Source: Verrucomicrobiia bacterium | Lineage (GTDB): Bacteria; Verrucomicrobiota; Verrucomicrobiia; Limisphaerales; JADLHS01 | DNA length: 64,000 bases | NCBI GenBank assembly: GCA_026125285.1 | Contig: JAHCLO010000016.1 | Coordinates: 83,905-147,904, forward strand | Direction: 5' to 3' | Shown: piece after piece, positions 20,637 through 30,945 of the stretch | Layout of the letters: every line of letters begins with the position of its first letter | How positions within the stretch are numbered: the stretch's first letter is position 1 | Made by a program: the position numbers and the translations under genes | Notes under the pieces: generated by a model | The model's input: the letters and a program-made list of their open reading frames with translations, nothing else | The model's database searches: none | Told to the model about the DNA's origin: nothing

Positions 20637-21343
20637 ATGAAAACGAGATTCATACAAACCTTCATCGTAGCGGAAAAAGCCGCCATTGTTACGCCGCTAA
20701 TCGCTGCTTACAGCCTTCTCGCCGGCCTCACAACTCTTGCCCAATCCGATGCGATTCCGACGCTGAACGACATTGCGAGCAGAGTCGCCAAAGCGACAGC
20801 ACCATTGCATCCCCACCGCGTTGTTGTCCGCCAGACAGTTGAGCAGACTGCGACGAATGCGCCACCGGGTCTCACGCGCCCAGGTCAATCGCAAAAGAAT
20901 CAAAGCACGTATACCCTCCATTTCACGCCTCAGAAGGGATTCCGAACAGAGGTCGCTCCGAAAGCGACTGGCACAAATGCCTGGCCTGCCATGACTTCGA
21001 ATGTCCCCACTGCTCGGCTTTCCATCAACATTCCAAGCTTTCTCAAGGAGATTCAGGCTTGGCCCACGAACAATGTTACGAAGGACGTTTTGGACGGGAA
21101 GCAAGTTCACAAAGTATTGGCAAGCAATCGGGATGTTACCGCCGTCTTTTGGGCTGATGCCAAAAACAACTGCATTCGCAAAGTAATCCTCGATGTCCAA
21201 GGCAAGCGGTTCGCCGAAAGCAGCTTCGTTACAGATTCGATAAAAAGCAAGGTTGGCTCTTGGACAAGGCTGAGACGTGGTACGCCACCGATGCCACGCA
21301 TGTTTCGTTGGACTATGGCGATTACGATTTCTCAGCGCAGTGA
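20637..21343 (+). pseudogene. LolA-like secreted protein, frameshifted near the 3' end
   Basis: Begins at 20637 behind a strong ribosome site (AAAGAGGAGCAAATG) with MKTRFIQTFIVAEKAAI and a signal-like stretch up to LAQS. The body (GKQVHKVLASNRDVTAVFWA, then KVILDVQGKRFAESSF) resembles the curved beta-sheet of LolA/LppX-like lipoprotein carriers. At about 21230 one base is missing: the next frame continues naturally with RYRFDKKQGWLLDKAETWYA and SLDYGDYDF before a stop at 21343. No homopolymer is at the break. It ends 26 nt before the giant gene, so the two were probably one operon. Confidence 0.65.
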
Positions 21344-21369
21344 GAAGACAATGAGAAGGGACATGTTTT

Positions 21370-21423
21370 ATGAAACACCGGATTTCCAACGCACAGCTGA
21401 TTGTGGCATTGCCTGCTGTTCTA
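21370..21423 (+). pseudogene. giant gene segment 1: start and signal peptide
   Basis: ATG at 21370 and 18 codons (MKHRISNAQLIVALPAVL), cut by IS630-1 at the TA at 21422-21423. It continues in frame at 22587 (GGG ACG, residues GTLFSAGIGHE). Confidence 0.85.
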
Positions 21424-22584
21424 TTTAAGCGCGCATAAATAACTCGACATAGTCGCGTCGTCCTTGTAGGTTCATCAGGCAAATGCAACCGGTATTTGCC
21501 AAAGGAAATTCAAGGACGGCTGAGAAGCTTTTGGAGTTTCGCCGACAGGCCCAGCGCGACAAGGCGCCGCGCGTGGTGCTGCGGCTGCAGGGGATTCTCA
21601 TGAGCTTGGACGGTTTGACCGTCAGCGAGATCGCGCAGCGATTGCGGGTGCATCGCAGCACGGTGCCACTGTGGATTGATCACTGGAATCATTTCGGGGA
21701 GGAAGGACTGCTGGAAGGCCAACGTCCTGGACGCCCCGTGGCCCTCAACGCCAAGGATCGGGAAAAGCTCGCCGACATTCTCGACAGTGGTCCAGTGGCT
21801 TACGGTCTGGAAACCGGCATCTGGACCTCCCCGTTGATCCGCCAGATCATTCGGGAAGAGTTCGGTCGAGATTATCATCCGGGACACGTCCGCAAACTGC
21901 TCAAGCAATTGGGTTATTCCCGGCAACGACCGGCCACGCGCCTGATTCAGGCCGATCTGGCTCAGAAACGCAAGTGGGTGCGCTATACGTATCCGAATCT
22001 AAAAAAAACGCCAAAACCGAAGGGGCGGTGATTGTGTTTGAGGACGAGGCGTCCTTCCAACAAACCCCGACCTTGCGTGCCACCTGGGCGCGAGTGGGCT
22101 GCCAGCCGCAAATTCCCACGCGCGGAGAACGCCACACCCAGAAGATTTTCGGGGCAGTGAGTCTGAACCACGCCCACTTCACGTATCTCCACCAGCAGGA
22201 GTATTTTCAGTGGGAAACCTACTTGGCGTTCGTGGATCAGGTGCTCGTGCCGACGTTCTACCGCCGCAACCATCGCGTGTATCTGATCCAGGACAACGCC
22301 TCCTACCACAAGAAGCAAGAGAGCTGCGACTGGTTTGCCAAACACCGGCGCTACGTCCAAGTATTCCAATTACCGCCCTACTGGCCGGAACTCAATGCGA
22401 CGGAACGCATTTGGAAATACCCCCGGCAGCACGCCACGCACAACCGCTTTTTCGCCAAGCCCGAACATTTGTGTGCGGCGTTGTTCCGAACCTTTGATCA
22501 CGCGCGCCGCCATCCCGAGGAAATCGCCAGCCTTCTCCAGTCTTTCAATTAGCCTAGATGTCGAATGATTTATGCGCGTCTAAA
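21424..22584 (+). mobile_element. IS630-family element 1
   Basis: 1,161 bp flanked by a TA duplication (21422-21423 and 22585-22586), the IS630 target. The ends are imperfect inverted repeats of about 28 bp: TTTAAGCGCGCATAAATAAC at the left, and TTTAGACGCGCATAAATCAT read inward from the right. It sits inside the signal-peptide codons of the giant gene. The transposase is in two overlapping frames. Confidence 0.93.
21483..22552 (+). CDS. IS630 transposase, two frames joined by frameshift
   Basis: Frame 1 (21483-22031) holds the HTH part: GLTVSEIAQRLRVHRSTVPL and a helical DNA-binding region up to QKRKWVRYTYPNLKK. Frame 2 (open from 21974, to 22552) holds the DDE nuclease with FEDEASFQQ, LIQDNASYHKK and LNATERIWK. 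They overlap at eight A (22001-22008), where a -1/+1 slip would fuse them, as is known for IS630 elements. All three catalytic acids are present, so the element may be active. It acts on its own ends by cut-and-paste at TA. Confidence 0.9.
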
Positions 22585-22586
22585 TA

Positions 22587-23215
22587 GGGACGTTATTCTC
22601 CGCCGGCATCGGACATGAAACCGAAGTGGCGCAACAGCACGCCACGCTTGCCGGACAACTGGGGTTACCTTCTCGTGAACTCAGCACTGGCTGGATAAAT
22701 AATCCATCTTTTGGGTTGGGACTCCAAATCAATATCGGCGGCTCTCTCGGGGGGACATGGGCCGGGGTGACGATGGACGGCACGGGTTTGTTGCGCTACA
22801 CGCAGAACCCTGGAGGCGGGACAGTGAATTTCGTGAGCAGTGCCGGGCATGCAACGACAGACGTCGGATTTGATACATGGGCAAGATACAGAATCACCCT
22901 TTTTGGTCATACAGTTGAAAGCGACCTGCCACTCCTCCCAGAGATTGCAAACCGAGACTGGCGATTTTCAGACGACAAGACTTTCGATTCCTATCTACTG
23001 GGGCGATCCGTCACATTGAGAGACACGAGCGATTTGGTTCCGATTGTCGGCGTTAAGCTGGGGTTCTCCCAAATTGGCATTAGCGGCATTGGGGACATTA
23101 CGTTTTCGATCGGCCTCAACCCCACTCTTGAGTGCAATCTTACAGGAACGCGGCTACAGACCAGCGCGGGTGCAATTTATTCACCGGAGAGCGGTGTAAC
23201 GGTCAACGTGAGTTC
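22587..23215 (+). pseudogene. giant gene segment 2: N-terminal domain
   Basis: About 210 codons directly after IS630-1, starting GTLFSAGIGHETEVAQQHAT. Glycine- and beta-rich (LGLQINIGGSLGGTWAGVTM), with no family I recognise. It ends within the codon TC|G at IS3a copy 1 and continues at 24651. Confidence 0.8.
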
Positions 23216-24647
23216 ACAGGTGGACCCCATTCTTTGGACCACGGAACGCAGAATTTAAGTTAGCTTTCCGGGCTCTGTTGGGACTTGTTTGGGTTGGTTG
23301 TTTTGCTCTGCGTTCACACTGACTACACCCTCCGAGGCTGCGGCGTCCAGCCCGGAGTGAACCCCTTCGACCCGTCAGGGTCGAAGGGGTGAACGGAGGG
23401 ATGGACGCCGGCGCAGCCTCACCGCCTATCGCCACCGCCAGGCCGCGGGCTTGGCCCCATACGACTCGGGCGAATGATACAGCTCGCTGGGCGTCGCATA
23501 ACCCAAGGCTTGGTGCGGGCGGAGGGTATTGTAATCGCCAAACCACCGTGCCAATCCCCGGTGCGCCGTCAACCCGTCGGCATAGTCCTGCAGGTAGATG
23601 TCCTCCTGCTTGACGCTGCGCCAGAGCCGCTCGATGAACCGGTTGTCGATCCAGCGTCCGCGACCATCCATGCTGACATCCACCCCAGCCGCCTCTACGG
23701 CCTCCAAGAACGCCTCGCTGGTGAATTGACTCCCTTGGTCGGTGTTGGAGTCAACGGTTGCCTTCCGGTCGCCAACCCGGCGGTCCACGCCCGGATGCAG
23801 AACTCGCTGTCCAGCGTGTTGGACAGTTCCCACGCCACCACATACCGACTCCACCAGTCCATCAGTGCCACCAGATACAGGAAGCCACTGGCCATCGGCA
23901 CATAGGTGATGTCGCTGCACCACACCTGGTCGGACCGCTGATTTCCAGCCCTCAAGAGGTAAGGGTAGATCGTGCCCTTCGCCGGGCTGGCTCAAACAAC
24001 GCTTCCGGATAGATCGCCTCCACCCCCATCAAGCGCAACAGCCGCTGCACCCGCTTGCGGTTTACCCCCAACCCTTCCCGTTGCAACAGTGCCGTCAGCC
24101 GCCGACTCCATACACCGGGCGTTCCAAGTGCAACTCGTCCAGCCGTCGCATCAGCGCCAGGTTCTCCGCACTCTCCGGCGCGGCTCGTAGTAGAAACCGC
24201 TGCGGGAGAGGCCCCAGCTCGCACTGCCGTCGGATGCTCAGTTCGGGACATGGCGTGATGAATTCCTGCCGGGCCGTTACAGACCCAACTGCCTGCACTT
24301 TTTTAAGCCAATCCACCTCCACGGTCAGTTGGCCGATCTTCTCGTGCAACTGGGCCACCAACTCCTGGCTGTCTTGATTGCCTGTTCGTGGGGACTCGAA
24401 CAGCTCCGGCAAGTGCTCCCGGATCACTCCCTTCCATTGGGTCACTTGCACCGGATGCACCTGGTATTCTCGGGCAATCTGCCCGACCGTCTTGACGCCC
24501 ATCAACGCTTCCAGTCCCACCTTGGCTTTGAAGGCGCCCGTGTATCGTTTCCGTTTGGTTTTGCTCATAGTCCTACTGGCTTCTCATGCCCAGCAGAACT
24601 CGAAAAGTCTAACTTAGCTCGTGGTCCGAATTTCGGGGTCCACTTCT
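23216..24647 (-). mobile_element. IS3-family element, type a, copy 1
   Basis: 1,432 bp. The ends are ACAGGTGGACCCC at the left and, read inward from the right, AGAAGTGGACCCC; the inner parts also match (GGACCAC). A 3-bp duplication TTC flanks it (23213-23215 and 24648-24650), and removing the element plus one TTC restores the host codon TCG. The left non-coding end holds a perfect hairpin around 23358-23390 (CCCCTTCGACC/GGTCGAAGGGG). A near-identical copy is at 24878-27761. Confidence 0.92.
23426..24568 (-). pseudogene. IS3 transposase (orfA/orfB), frameshifted
   Basis: orfA starts at 24568 (MSKTKRKRYTGAFKAKVGLE) with the HTH segment TVGQIAREYQVHPVQVTQWK and a coiled-coil tail. orfB follows with LALMRRLDELHLERPVYG, the rve nuclease with WCSDITYVPMASG, a DQGSQFT segment and FIERLWRSVKQEDIYL, and ends at 23426. 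Frameshifts lie in the linker around 23950-24130 and near the second Asp, so this copy is probably inactive. Confidence 0.85.
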
Positions 24648-24650
24648 TTC

Positions 24651-24877
24651 GCCATCTGTCACGCTGAATGATATTTCTCAAACGACGCACTGCAATTTTC
24701 GATTTGGAATTTCGCCTGGCGGAGAAATCGAAGTCTCAATCATCGGACTATACGACAACACTTTCCCATTTCCCACAGACCTTAATTTTACATTTCCCGT
24801 CGCCTCTACTGACATTTCCACATCCCCCTCGCGAAGCATAACATTCGACATTCAGTCGCCACCGCCGACGGTAATAA
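24651..24877 (+). pseudogene. giant gene segment 3
   Basis: 227 bases between the two IS3a copies that translate without stop in the rejoined frame: SPSVTLNDISQTTHCNFRFG, then GGEIEVSIIGLYDN and a Pro/Thr-rich end. The last base joins 27765 to form ACT. Beta-sandwich-like; no named family. Confidence 0.8.
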
Positions 24878-25070
24878 ACAGGTGGACCCCATTCTTTGGA
24901 CCACGGAACGCAGAATTTAAGTTAGCTTTCCGGGCTCTGTTGGGACTTGTTTGGGTTGGTTGTTTTGCTCTGCGTTCACACTGACTACACCCTCCGAGGC
25001 TGCGGCGTCCAGCCCGGAGTGAACCCCTTCGACCCGTCAGGGTCGAAGGGGTGAACGGAGGGATGGACGC

Positions 25071-26518
25071 TGAGGTGGACCCCATCTTCAAACCACTGAC
25101 CGCAGAAAATAAGGTGTGATTCCTTGGGTCTGCATCGTTGGTTTTTTGTTGTTGTCTGCTCTGCGCACAGAACCCTTTTGGAAAAGAGAAGGCGACGCCA
25201 GGCGCCGGCCTCCTCTCTCCCGTTTTCTTTAGGCACCGTCATCTTACCGCCGCAGGCGGTCTGATTTCAACTCCCACTTCGCCGGCCTGGCCCCATGCGA
25301 TTCAGGGAAGCGATACACTTCCCGGGGCGTCGCGTAGCCCAGCGCCTGGTGCGGTCGTTCGTCGTTGTAATGGGCGAACCAGTGGAACATTCCGTTCTCC
25401 AACTCCAGTCCGTCCTCGTAGTCGCGCAGGTAGATGTCCTCATACTTGAGACTGCGCCACAGCCGTTCCACGAACACGTTGTCCAGGCCCCGGCCCGGCG
25501 CGTCCATGCTGACCAATGTGCCCCCTTCCTCCACCGCCTCAATGTGCCAGTGAGGTGAACTGCGATCCTTGATCCGTGTTGCCGATCAACGGCGCTCGCG
25601 TGCCATTCTTGAGCGCCGCCTGCCAGCACACGCAGAAGGCCGCCTCAAGGTATTGCTCAAACGCCACGCCAGCACATACCGGCTCACCAATCCATCACCG
25701 CCACCAGATACATGAATCCGTGGCGCATCGGGGTAGGTGATGTCGGCGCACCACGCTTGATCCGGGCCCGTGATCTCCTTTCCACGCAGTAAATACGGGT
25801 AGATCTCGTGCCCCGGCTCCGGTCGGCTGGTGTTCCTTTGCGGGTAGATCGCCCGGATGCCCATCAGCGCCATCAGGCGTTGCACCCGCTGCGATTGACC
25901 GCCCAGCCCTCACGCCGCAACAGCGCCGCCAGCCGCCAACTCCCGAAGACCGGACGCTCCAGGTGCAAGTTCGTCCAGCCGGCGCAGGAGGGCCAGGTTC
26001 TCCGCGCTTTCGGGCCGCGGCTCGTAGTAATACGCCCCCGCGAGATGCCCAGCAACGCGCACTGCGCCCGCAGCGACAGTCCCGCCGGAAGGGCCTCCAC
26101 CAGTTCCGCGCTCCTTCACAAGCCCAGTTGTCTGGACTTTTTTGAGCCAGTCCAACTCCATCGTCAACTGCCCCTGCTTGCGCTCAGCCGTTCGATCTCC
26201 TTCTCACTCTCCTGGATTTGCACCGTCGGCCCCGTCTCGAACACCTCGGGCAGCCGCTGACTCACCTCGCCCTTCCACTGGCTGACCTGATTGGGATGCA
26301 CCTGATACTCCCGGGCAATCTGCGCCACCGTCTTGATCCCCTTCAACGCTTCCAGCCCCACCTTGGCCTTGAAGCCCGCTTCCAACCGTCGTCGTTTCGC
26401 TCTCATTTTGTTGTCTGTCCTTTCCTTTCTTTTTAACCGGCTCGTTCATCGAGCCGGTCAGGAGCAGACACCAAAAAATCCACCCATACCAGTGGTCTAA
26501 AAACTGGGGTCCATTTCA
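25071..26518 (-). mobile_element. IS3-family element, type b, nested in IS3a copy 2
   Basis: 1,448 bp with ends TGAGGTGGACCCCATCTTC and, inward from the right, TGAAATGGACCCCAG, flanked by CGC (25068-25070 and 26519-26521). It lies about 16 bp past the orfB stop of IS3a copy 2, in that element's non-coding end. The uninterrupted target is seen in IS3a copy 1 near 23408-23413, which proves the insertion. Confidence 0.93.
25244..26406 (-). pseudogene. IS3 type b transposase, several frameshifts
   Basis: orfA starts at 26406 (MRAKRRRLEAGFKAKVGLEA) with TVAQIAREYQVHPNQVSQWK. orfB is spread over three frames: LALLRRLDEL, a segment with AWCADITY, and a last segment with FVERLWRSLKYEDIYLRDYE ending at 25244. 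At least three indels break it, so this copy is dead. Confidence 0.85.
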
Positions 26519-26538
26519 CGCCGGCGCAGCCTCACCGC

Positions 26539-27682
26539 CTATCGCCACCGCCAGGCCGCGGGCTTGGCCCCATACGACTCGGGCGAATGATACAGCTCGC
26601 TGGGCGTCGCATAACCCAAGGCTTGGTGCGGGCGGAGGGTATTGTAATCGCCAAACCACCGTGCTAATCCCCGGTGCGCCGTCAACCCGTCGGCATAGTC
26701 CTGCAGGTAGATGTCCTCCTGCTTGACGCTGCGCCAGAGCCGCTCGATGAACCGGTTGTCGATCCAGCGTCCGCGACCATCCATGCTGACATCCACCCCA
26801 GCCGCCTCTACGGCCTCCAAGAACGCCTCGCTGGTGAATTGACTCCCTTGGTCGGTGTTGGAGATCAACGGTTGCCTTCCGGTCGCCAACCCGGCGGTCC
26901 ACGCCCGGATGCAGAACTCGCTGTCCAGCGTGTTGGACAGTTCCCACGCCACCACATACCGACTCCACCAGTCCATCAGTGCCACCAGATACAGGAAGCC
27001 ACTGGCCATCGGCACATAGGTGATGTCGCTGCACCACACCTGGTCGGACCGCTGATTTCCAGCCCCTCCAAGAGGTAAGGGTGAGATCCGATGCCCTTCG
27101 CCGGGCTGGCTCAAACAACGCTTCGGATAGATCGCCTCCACCCCATCAAGCGCAACAGCCGCTGCACCGCTTGCGGTTTACTAACCCTTCCCGTTGCAAC
27201 AGTGCCGTCAGCCGCCGACTCCCATACACCGGGCGTTCCAAGTGCATCTCGTCCAGCCGTCGCATCAGCGCCAGGTTCTCCGCACTCTCCGGCGCGGCTC
27301 GTAGTAAAAGCCGCTGCGGGAGAGGCCCTAGCTCGCACTGCCGTCGGATGCTCAGTTCGGGACATGGCGTGATGAATTCCTGCCGGGCCGTTACAGACCC
27401 AACTGCCTGCACTTTTTTAAGCCAATCCACCTCCACGGTCAGTTGGCCGATCTTCTCGTGCAACTGGGCCACCAACTCCTGGCTGTCTTGATTGCCTGTT
27501 CGTGGGGACTCGAACAGCTCCGGCAAGTGCTCCCGGATCACTCCCTTCCATTGGGTCACTTGCACCGGATGCACCTGGTATTCTCGGGCAATCTGCCCGA
27601 CCGTCTTGACGCCCATCAACGCTTCCAGTCCCACCTTGGCTTTGAAGGCGCCCGTGTATCGTTTCCGTTTGGTCTTGCTCAT
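26539..27682 (-). pseudogene. IS3 type a transposase, copy 2
   Basis: Same protein as in copy 1: orfA from 27682 (MSKTKRKRYTGAFKAKVGLE), and orfB with the catalytic core in one open frame (WCSDITYVPMASG, SNTDQGSQFTSEAF, FIERLWRSVKQED) down to 26539. The DDE core is complete, unlike copy 1, but a frameshift near 27140-27180 separates the linker from orfB. Confidence 0.82.
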
Positions 27683-27764
27683 AGTCCTACTGGCTTCTCA
27701 TGCCCAGCAGAACTCGAAAAGTCTAACTTAGCTCGTGGTCCGAATTTCGGGGTCCACTTCTTAA

Positions 27765-29560
27765 CTCCCACGATCAAGTCCGTCAGCCCCGCATCGCTTG
27801 CCGGGCTGGCTTTGCCTCAAACGCAGAGAATCACGATTCTTGGCTCCGGTTTTACGGAAAGCTCTAAATTGGCATTCAATGATGGCACCATCAGCTATCC
27901 GCTGAAAACGCCGGTCTTTATCAGCCCATTCGAGTTGAAATACGACATCGCGGTCGGAACGACGCCCGCGCAATGGATCGTCAAAGTGGTAAATGTCACC
28001 GCCGAGTCTGGTTCTTATCCCTTCTATGTCGTGGCGAATGACGACACGACGTCACCGGGCGCTCCAATTGCCCTGACGGCTTTGCCCTCTCCTTGGGCGA
28101 ACAACAATCAATTCGCGTTGAATTGGACCAACCCGAACGACCCGTCCGGCATCGCCAAGGTTTGGTGGAAATGTGGGGCGGTGCCGACTTCAGCATCGGA
28201 TAGTGTTTCCTATCGCTTGCCTGCTTACAAACCGCTGCCGGTTTCACTGGCCATTTTTGAGGGCGCACAGACGATTTACGTCTGGTTGGAAGACGGCTCG
28301 GCCAACAAAGACCATAACAACCGAGCGTCTGTGACTCTGAGACTGGATGTAAAGCGACCAACAATCAGCATCACCACCCCGACCGCAAACTTATCGTATT
28401 CGACTTCCGCAAACTCAGTTTCTCTGTCCGGCGTACATGCCGATAACCTCAGCGGCGTAACCAGCGTGACTTGGATAAACAATCGCGGAGGCGCCGGGAC
28501 TGCCTCTCTGACAGGTAATCCTCTCAGCGGAACGTGGTCAACAGGGCCGGTGGCGATTTCCAGCGGCGACAACACCGTGACAGTCACGGCGACAGACGCA
28601 GCGGGCAACAAAGCTTCCTCCGTTTTTTTTTGTTAGCCGGATTGACACTTCCAACAGCGGAACGGTAATCGTCACCATCACCCCGCAAGACGCGATCAAC
28701 AACGGCGCGCGGTGGCGTGTCAACGGTGGACCTTGGCGGGAAAACGGTGTGCCGGAATCGAATGTGCCCACGGGGCCGCGATTCGTGGAGTTCATGAACA
28801 TCCCGGGCGGCTGGCGCACCCCGGTGGGTTTTGCGGCCAACGTCACTGCCGGCCAGACCGTGAGCGGCACGGGGAACTACACGCCGGTCTTTGTCAATGA
28901 GCCGCCCAATGCTCCGAGCAATCCTTCGCCGGCGAATGGAACCGCGAACCTGAGCAGGGTGAACCCGGCTTTCTCGTGGACCGGCGGCGATCCAGACAGC
29001 CCGGTTACGTACGCATTTCTCTTGGGCACCGGGCCGAATCCCGATTTTGCGGATCCGAACCTGGTTCACCTGGTGGGTTTCGGCGTTCTTTCCGAGAAAT
29101 CCCTGCAGCTTGAACGGGTGCTTTCCGCCGGGACAACGCATTATTGGAAGGTTAAAGTGCGTGATGAAGTGACGGGGGTGATTGTTGACAGCCCGGTTTG
29201 GCAGTTCACAACCGAATACAGTTACTCGGATATCGCGGCCAAGGGGCTGTCCCTCGAAGGGAATGTTCGTCCCGGAGCGCAGGTCATGTTGTCAGTGACG
29301 GCGACAAACGAAGGGTCGTTTCCCTTGGGAGGAGCCTATGTTCACTTCTACCTGTCGCGTTCGCCGGGAGCAAAAGAGATGCGGTTGACGTTGCCGGTTG
29401 GAATCTTTATCGGCAGCACCCAACCCGGCGGGCAGCAGGTAGTGCAGTTTCAAGCGACGTTGAACGGGCTGCAAGCCGGACAGAGCTTCATTGACGCATG
29501 GATAGACCCCGGCGCGTACGGCCAAGGCGTCGAGAACAACTTCGCGAACAACCTGCAAAC
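27765..29560 (+). pseudogene. giant gene segment 4: IPT/TIG, Ig-like and CARDB-like domains
   Basis: Nearly 600 codons. It opens with an IPT/TIG-like unit (PTIKSVSPASLAGLALPQTQ, RITILGSGFTESSKLAF), then an FN3-like part, an Ig-like unit ending SGDNTVTVTATDAAGNKASS, and after a T9 run (28623-28631) with one surplus T continues as VSRIDTSNSGTVIVTITPQD. The end (GLSLEGNVRPGAQVMLSVTA ... VENNFANNLQT) is CARDB-like. Broken by ISKra4 after 29560. Confidence 0.85.
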
Positions 29561-30926
29561 GGGTGCATCTTGGCACTGTCCTTAGTTTGGCGCCCAAAGT
29601 TCGTCCCAGTGGTGATTGCGCCAGGCCTCATCCAAAGCGCAGAGGTTGCGCAATCCCTCCTGGGTCCAGAACTGGCCGCAGCGTTTGAAACGACACTGTT
29701 TTTGGCGACAAGCCGATTCCACCGCGCCAGACCCGATGGGCCAGCGGCGGCGGGCGATTTCCTGGTAGTTCATCCGGCTGGCATTGGTTTGAAAATAATT
29801 CTGTTCACGCTGAATCACTTTCCCCACCTCACCCCGCCGTTTCTTGAGCCGGCCGATCTGGCGCAAAACCTGGCGTTCCTTTCCGTGTCTGAGCTGATGC
29901 CGCAGGGGTTCCACCCACTGCGAAAGCGCGGGCTGCTGCTGGCCGTGTAAGGCGCGTCCCAGTTCCCAGAGGTGTTCGCTGCCGTGATAAAAGTCTAGGA
30001 GTTCCCTGGCCGTGCTCCAGCGATCCTGCTTCAGGTTCCAGGTCCAGGGCGCTCCGTCGGCCAGGAACAGCGTGTCCTTGGCCCGGGCCAGTCCTTCGCG
30101 CAAGGCTTCCCAGTGGAGCCGTCGCCCCAGTTCCACGGCCTGCTCCTGCCAACTGACGACCAGCTTGTCAATCAACAGGCCGCGTCCACTCTCAGTGCGG
30201 GCGGCTTCTTCGTGCCGATAGAACACGCCCAGCTTCAATTCGTGCCATTCCACGCGGTTTTCACGGGTCTTCTTCTTGCCCCAGCGAGCGCCGCGATAGC
30301 GAAGCTGACAACCATCCACCATCAGAACTCCCAACTCGCTGGGGCCACGCTGGGGCAATCGTTCCTGGGCGGGCTGCTCATAGCGTTGCTGCGCCTGGCC
30401 TTCGGCCCGCGCGCCCACACGTTGCACCAGCGCGTGCAGGGTGGAGTCATCCACCGTTTGAGACCATTTGCTGGCGACCTGCGCCGCTTCCTCGTAAGAC
30501 CCCGTCGCCGTCGCCGTAAAGCAAAGTTTCTCCGCAAAACCGGGAGTGATCTTCTCGTGCGGCCCCAATTGCCATTGTTCACGGATCGGGCAGCACCAGC
30601 GGCCCGAGCCGGCTTCCTTTCCGTAGTCAACGACGAGCTCGATTTCGCCCAGTTCGCTGCGGAGCGTTAGCGGTCGGCGTCGCCGCTGCTTGAGGGGGAA
30701 AAACCTCGCCAGACTCATCGGCGAGTTGTTGCAGGCGCTCTTGCAGGCGCTGACGCCCCCATTAACGGCTTTCGGCCACGACTTCGCGTTCGATGTCGGC
30801 AAGACGGGGGAGAGACTTGGGTGCGGGTTTCGGTTTCATGTGACGACACGGCTTCCATGGTTTTTGTTTCTGCCGGTCGAGGAACCGTTACGCCTCAAAT
30901 CTTAAGGACAGTGTCAAGATGCACCC
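29561..30926 (-). mobile_element. ISKra4-family element
   Basis: 1,366 bp with ends GGGTGCATCTTGGCACTGTC and, inward from the right, GGGTGCATCTTGACACTGTC, flanked by a perfect 9-bp duplication CCTGCAAAC (29552-29560 and 30927-30935). Excision joins host codons CTG CAA AC|G ATT in frame. Confidence 0.92.
29582..30839 (-). pseudogene. ISKra4 transposase with 5' lesions
   Basis: The main frame (to 29582) contains LGVLMVDGCQLRYRG, LFLADGAPWTWN, LLDFYHGSEHLWELG and the signature PIGSGAVESACRQKQCRFKR, as in ISKra4 transposases. The family-like start is at 30839 (MKPKPAPKSLPRLADIERE), but that frame meets TAA at 30762-30764 and then a frameshift near 30690 before reaching the main frame. The catalytic part is intact while the N-terminus is broken, so activity is doubtful. 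Confidence 0.85.
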
Positions 30927-30945
30927 CCTGCAAACGATTGAAATC

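Larger units (their letters stand above)
24878..27761 (-). mobile_element. IS3-family element, type a, copy 2 (interrupted)
   Basis: Left end ACAGGTGGACCCC at 24878, right end ...GGGGTCCACTTCT at 27761, flanked by a TAA duplication (24875-24877 and 27762-27764). Without the nested element (25071-26518) and its CGC duplication it is about 1,433 bp, nearly identical to copy 1. Excision restores the host frame (GTA ATA ACT CCC). Confidence 0.92.

Noticed and set aside
28623..28631. Programmed frameshift at the T9 run of the giant gene
   Set aside because: Recoding is possible in principle, but the gene is already interrupted upstream by three insertions and other homopolymers show the same lesion, so decay or sequencing error is simpler.
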